From Pseudomonas sp. FP198 (GTDB taxonomy: Bacteria; Pseudomonadota; Gammaproteobacteria; Pseudomonadales; Pseudomonadaceae): DNA of 64,000 nucleotides. A program made the position numbers and the translations under genes. This document shows positions 61,295-64,000 of the stretch, piece by piece; the stretch's first letter is position 1, and each line of letters begins with the position of its first letter. The notes under the pieces were generated by a model that ran no database searches, was not told the DNA's origin, and saw nothing but the letters and a program-made list of their open reading frames with translations. The stretch spans positions 2,683,501-2,747,500 of the forward strand of contig NZ_CP117452.1 in the NCBI RefSeq assembly GCF_030687895.1, in the 5' to 3' direction.

Positions 61295-63172
61295 GTGAGT
61301 TCCGAGTTCAGATCATCCTCCCGGCCCGAACCTGCGCGCTATCGCCAGGTGTCGATCGGGCATCCAGCCGTTGAAGTGAAGGAAGAGCAGGGTATCCTGC
61401 ACATGCGCTCCCTGGAGCCCTTGGCGCCGTTGCCGTCGCGCCTGCTCGATCGCCTGGTGCACTGGGCCCGGGTGCGACCGGACCAGACGTTCATTGCCGC
61501 TCGCGAAAACCAGGGCGATTGGCGTCACGTCAGCTATGCCGAAATGCTCGACAGCGTGCGGGCCATTGCCCAAGGCCTGCTTCGTTATGGCCTGTCGGCC
61601 GAAAAACCCCTGGCGCTGCTCTCGGGTAACGACATCGAGCACTTGCAAATGGCCTTGGGCGCAATGTACGCCGGGATTCCCTATTGCCCGGTGTCGCCGG
61701 CCTATTCGTTGCTGTCCCAGGATTTCGCCAAGCTGCGGCACGTCTGCGACCTGTTGCAGCCGGGGCTGGTATTTGTCAGCGAGGCCGCGCCGTTCGAGCG
61801 CGCGATCAACGCGGTATTGCCTATGGATATCCCCCTGGTCAGCGTGCGCGGAGAAATACCTGGCCGCGCCAGGACAAGCTTCGCCAGCCTGCTGGCGCAG
61901 CCGGGCGGCAGCGAGGCCGAGCGGGCTTTCACCGCCACCGGCCCGGACAGCATCGCCAAGTTCCTGTTCACCTCCGGCTCCACCAAGCTGCCGAAGGCGG
62001 TGATCACCACCCAACGCATGCTTTGCGCCAACCAGCAGATGCTCTTGCAGACCTTCCCGGTGTTTGGCGAGGAACCACCGGTGCTGGTGGATTGGCTGCC
62101 CTGGAACCATACGTTTGGTGGCAGCCATAACGTCGGCATCGTGCTGTACAACGGCGGCACCTTCTATCTGGACGATGGCAAGCCCACCGTCCAGGGCTTC
62201 GCCGAAACCTTGCGCAATCTCAAGGAAATTTCCCCAACCGCCTACCTGACCGTGCCCAAGGGCTGGGAAGAATTGGTCAGCGCGCTGGAACAGGACGCCG
62301 AGTTGCGCGAGCGCTTTTTCAAGCGCATCAGCCTGTTCTTCTTCGCCGCGGCGGGGCTTTCGCAAAGCACCTGGGATCGCCTCGACAAGGTGGCCGAGCA
62401 GCATTGCGGCGAGCGCATCCGCATGATGGCCGGCCTGGGCATGACCGAAGCGTCGCCGTCCTGCACCTTCACCACCGGGCCGCTGTCCATGGCCGGCTAC
62501 ATCGGCTTGCCGGCGCCAGGTTGCGAAGTGCGGATGGTGCCGGTGGACGGCAAGTTCGAAGGGCGCTTTCGCGGGCCGCACATCATGCCCGGCTACTGGC
62601 GTTCGCCGCAGCAGACCGCCGAGGTGTTCGACGAGGCCGGTTTTTATTGTTCGGGCGACGCCATCAAGCTGGCCGATCCCGCCAACCCGCAGTTGGGGCT
62701 GATGTTCGACGGGCGCATCGCCGAAGACTTCAAATTGTCCTCCGGCGTGTTCGTCAGCGTCGGGCCGTTGCGCAACCGCGCGGTGCTGGAGGGCACGCCG
62801 TACGTCCAGGACCTGGTGGTGACGGCGCCGGACCGCCCGCACCTGGGCGCGCTGGTCTTTCCGCGCCTGCATGACTGCCGGCGCCTCTCGGGCCTGGAGC
62901 AGGACGCCAGCGACGCCGAGGTCCTGGCCAGCCCGCCGGTGCGCCAGTGGTTCGCCGACTGGTTGCAGCGCCTGAACCGCGAAGCCAACGGCAACGCCAG
63001 TCGTGTGGAGTGGATCGCACTGCTCGACGAACCCGCTTCCATCGACCGTGGCGAAATCACCGACAAGGGCTCGATCAACCAGCGCGCCGTGTTGCAATGG
63101 CGCGCGAAGAAGGTCGAGGCGCTGTATCGAGGCGAGGACCCGACGATCCTGCGTGCCGGTTCTGCCGGCTGA
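61295..63172 (+). CDS. fcs: Feruloyl-CoA synthetase
   Basis: A 625-residue ANL-family acyl-CoA ligase that activates ferulate with ATP and CoA. Motifs: P-loop-like FLFTSGSTKLPKAV (about 225-238), the A5-type motif AGLGMTEASPSCT and GRIAEDFKLSSGVFVSVG with the hinge Asp. The catalytic C-terminal Lys appears in ITDKGSINQRAV. The start is GTG 61295, with GGAGGAG seven bases upstream; an ATG at 61288 is out of frame. It completes the row ech-vdh-fcs. No aat (thiolase) gene follows as in some relatives. Confidence 0.95.
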   Translation: MSSEFRSSSRPEPARYRQVSIGHPAVEVKEEQGILHMRSLEPLAPLPSRLLDRLVHWARVRPDQTFIAARENQGDWRHVSYAEMLDSVRAIAQGLLRYGLSAEKPLALLSGNDIEHLQMALGAMYAGIPYCPVSPAYSLLSQDFAKLRHVCDLLQPGLVFVSEAAPFERAINAVLPMDIPLVSVRGEIPGRARTSFASLLAQPGGSEAERAFTATGPDSIAKFLFTSGSTKLPKAVITTQRMLCANQQMLLQTFPVFGEEPPVLVDWLPWNHTFGGSHNVGIVLYNGGTFYLDDGKPTVQGFAETLRNLKEISPTAYLTVPKGWEELVSALEQDAELRERFFKRISLFFFAAAGLSQSTWDRLDKVAEQHCGERIRMMAGLGMTEASPSCTFTTGPLSMAGYIGLPAPGCEVRMVPVDGKFEGRFRGPHIMPGYWRSPQQTAEVFDEAGFYCSGDAIKLADPANPQLGLMFDGRIAEDFKLSSGVFVSVGPLRNRAVLEGTPYVQDLVVTAPDRPHLGALVFPRLHDCRRLSGLEQDASDAEVLASPPVRQWFADWLQRLNREANGNASRVEWIALLDEPASIDRGEITDKGSINQRAVLQWRAKKVEALYRGEDPTILRAGSAG

Positions 63173-63183
63173 CACCAGCCCCT

Positions 63184-63209
63184 GTGGGAGCTAGCAAGCT
63201 CGCTCCCAC
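63184..63209. repeat. Compact REP palindrome
   Basis: GTGGGAGCTAGC and AAGCTCGCTCCCAC form one hairpin with almost no loop: the two outer REP ends joined directly, as if the middle of a REPIN had been deleted. It lies 12 bases after fcs. Confidence 0.8.
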
Positions 63210-63259
63210 AATTGATTGCAATTACTATGGCGGCTCTCTCTCTTCTGGAAATCACTTGG

Positions 63260-63973
63260 ATGAGCAAGCCCGGCCAAACGGTGCTGGTTGCGTTGCGTCG
63301 GATGATCGCCTCCGGCGAGCTGGCGGCCGGCGAGCGGCTGATGGAAATTCCCACGGCGCAGTTGTTCGGCGTCTCGCGGATGCCGGTGCGCATGGCGTTT
63401 CGCACCCTGGAGCAGGAAGGGCTGCTGGTGCGTTTTGGCGGGCGGGGTTTCCAGGTGCGCTCGGTCAGCGCCGAGGAGATTGCCGGGGCGGTGGAAGTGC
63501 GTGGGGTGCTGGAGGGCCTGGCCGCCCGACAAACCGCCGAACGCGGCTTGTCCGAGGAGGCTCGCCGGGCGCTTGAGCAGTGCCTGGTCGATGGCGATGA
63601 ACTGTTCGCCAAAGGTTATGTGACCGAAGAGGACCTGGAGGTCTATCACGACCTCAACATGCGTTTTCACCAGGTAATCGTCGAGGGCAGCCACAACCCG
63701 GCCATCGCCGACGCCCTGGCGCGCAACGATCACCTGCCGTTCGCCTCGGTCACGGCCCTGGCGGTCGATCGCCAGAACATGGCCGGCGAATACCGCCGCT
63801 TCAACTATGCCCACATGCAGCATCATTCGGTGTTCGACGCGCTGGTCAATCGCCAGGGCGCCCGGGCCGAGGCGATCATGCGCGAGCACGCCAACGCGAC
63901 CCTGCGTTACGCCGAGGTGTTTGGCTCGACGCTGGCGGATGAGCGGATGAAAGTGATCCTTAAATCCGAATGA
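63260..63973 (+). CDS. vanR: GntR-family regulator, VanR-like
   Basis: A 237-residue regulator of the FadR subgroup: helix-turn-helix at about 15-75 (LMEIPTAQLFGVSRMPVRMAFRTLEQEGLL) and an all-helical effector domain with metal-site His residues (YHDLNMRFHQVIVEG, YAHMQHHSVFDAL). It strongly resembles VanR, the vanillate-responsive repressor of vanAB, which fits vanillate being the product of the genes just upstream. vanAB would then be expected beyond the right edge. MSKPGQ at 63260 is my start; an ATG at 63230 is possible. Confidence 0.8.
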   Translation: MSKPGQTVLVALRRMIASGELAAGERLMEIPTAQLFGVSRMPVRMAFRTLEQEGLLVRFGGRGFQVRSVSAEEIAGAVEVRGVLEGLAARQTAERGLSEEARRALEQCLVDGDELFAKGYVTEEDLEVYHDLNMRFHQVIVEGSHNPAIADALARNDHLPFASVTALAVDRQNMAGEYRRFNYAHMQHHSVFDALVNRQGARAEAIMREHANATLRYAEVFGSTLADERMKVILKSE

Positions 63974-63982
63974 CCTATTAAT

Positions 63983-64000
63983 GTGGGAGCGAGCAGGCTC
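63983..64000. repeat. REP element cut by window edge
   Basis: GTGGGAGCGAGCAGGCTC begins a GTGGGAGCGAGC-type REP ten bases after the VanR-like stop; the rest is outside the window. Confidence 0.75.

Overview
The window is about 63 % GC by eye, densely coded on both strands and scattered with REPIN repeats of the three kinds seen in fluorescent pseudomonads. Gene content and order match a Pseudomonas of the P. fluorescens / P. putida type: the ped/exa quinoprotein cluster, AgmR, Mqo, an OprD porin and ech-vdh-fcs. It reads as ordinary chromosome with catabolic gene blocks; I see no phage, IS, CRISPR array, rRNA or tRNA.

Layout. 1-4.8 kb: a glucarate-type sugar-acid block (LysR regulator cut by the window edge, ACS-family MFS importer, glucarate dehydratase-family enzyme, porin). 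5.1-29.3 kb: a PQQ-dependent alcohol oxidation cluster with NosP/NahK-like sensing, a stand-alone receiver, AgmR/PedR1, a CXXCW protein, an ABC exporter with beta-propeller and binding protein, PedS2/PedR2, a pentapeptide protein, the Ca-type dehydrogenase PedE, cytochrome PedF, a binding protein, a SoxYZ-like protein, a metallohydrolase, the lanthanide-type dehydrogenase PedH (frameshifted here), aldehyde dehydrogenase PedI, a solo pqqA, ErcA and an ErcS-like hybrid kinase. 29.5-43.6 kb: mixed genes (DUF1624 membrane protein, Mqo, Rrf2 plus FAD oxidoreductase, an AtuA-like/CitMHS operon with LysR, a CAP protein, a sorbitol dehydrogenase-type SDR, an AraC regulator, RtcB with an unknown partner). 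43.8-64 kb: a phenylpropanoid (coniferyl alcohol to ferulate to vanillin to vanillate) block: a sigma-54 activator, aldehyde and coniferyl-alcohol dehydrogenases, a DUF1302-DUF1329-YCF48-RND envelope set, MFS importer, OprD porin, MarR regulator, ech-vdh-fcs and a VanR-like GntR regulator.

How the genes work together. In the first block a sugar acid enters through the porin and MFS carrier and is dehydrated. In the ped block periplasmic quinoproteins oxidise alcohols, PedF takes the electrons and PedI oxidises the aldehydes, while several two-component systems set expression. Six promoters in this block share one layout that I found by reading: a TACCAAGGAACTAGA-like box, then about 31-34 bases from box start to box start a GCATTCG-like box, then 19-20 bases to a -10 element. 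This suggests one regulon covering nosP-nahK, the CXXCW-agmR pair, pedF, pedH, pedI and pqqA. In the last block coniferyl alcohol would be oxidised to ferulate, activated by Fcs, cleaved by Ech to vanillin and oxidised by Vdh.

The points most worth a second look are the pedH frameshift at 23016-23018, the shared promoter layout, the solo pqqA, the separate receiver behind NahK, and the four-gene envelope module inside the coniferyl alcohol block.
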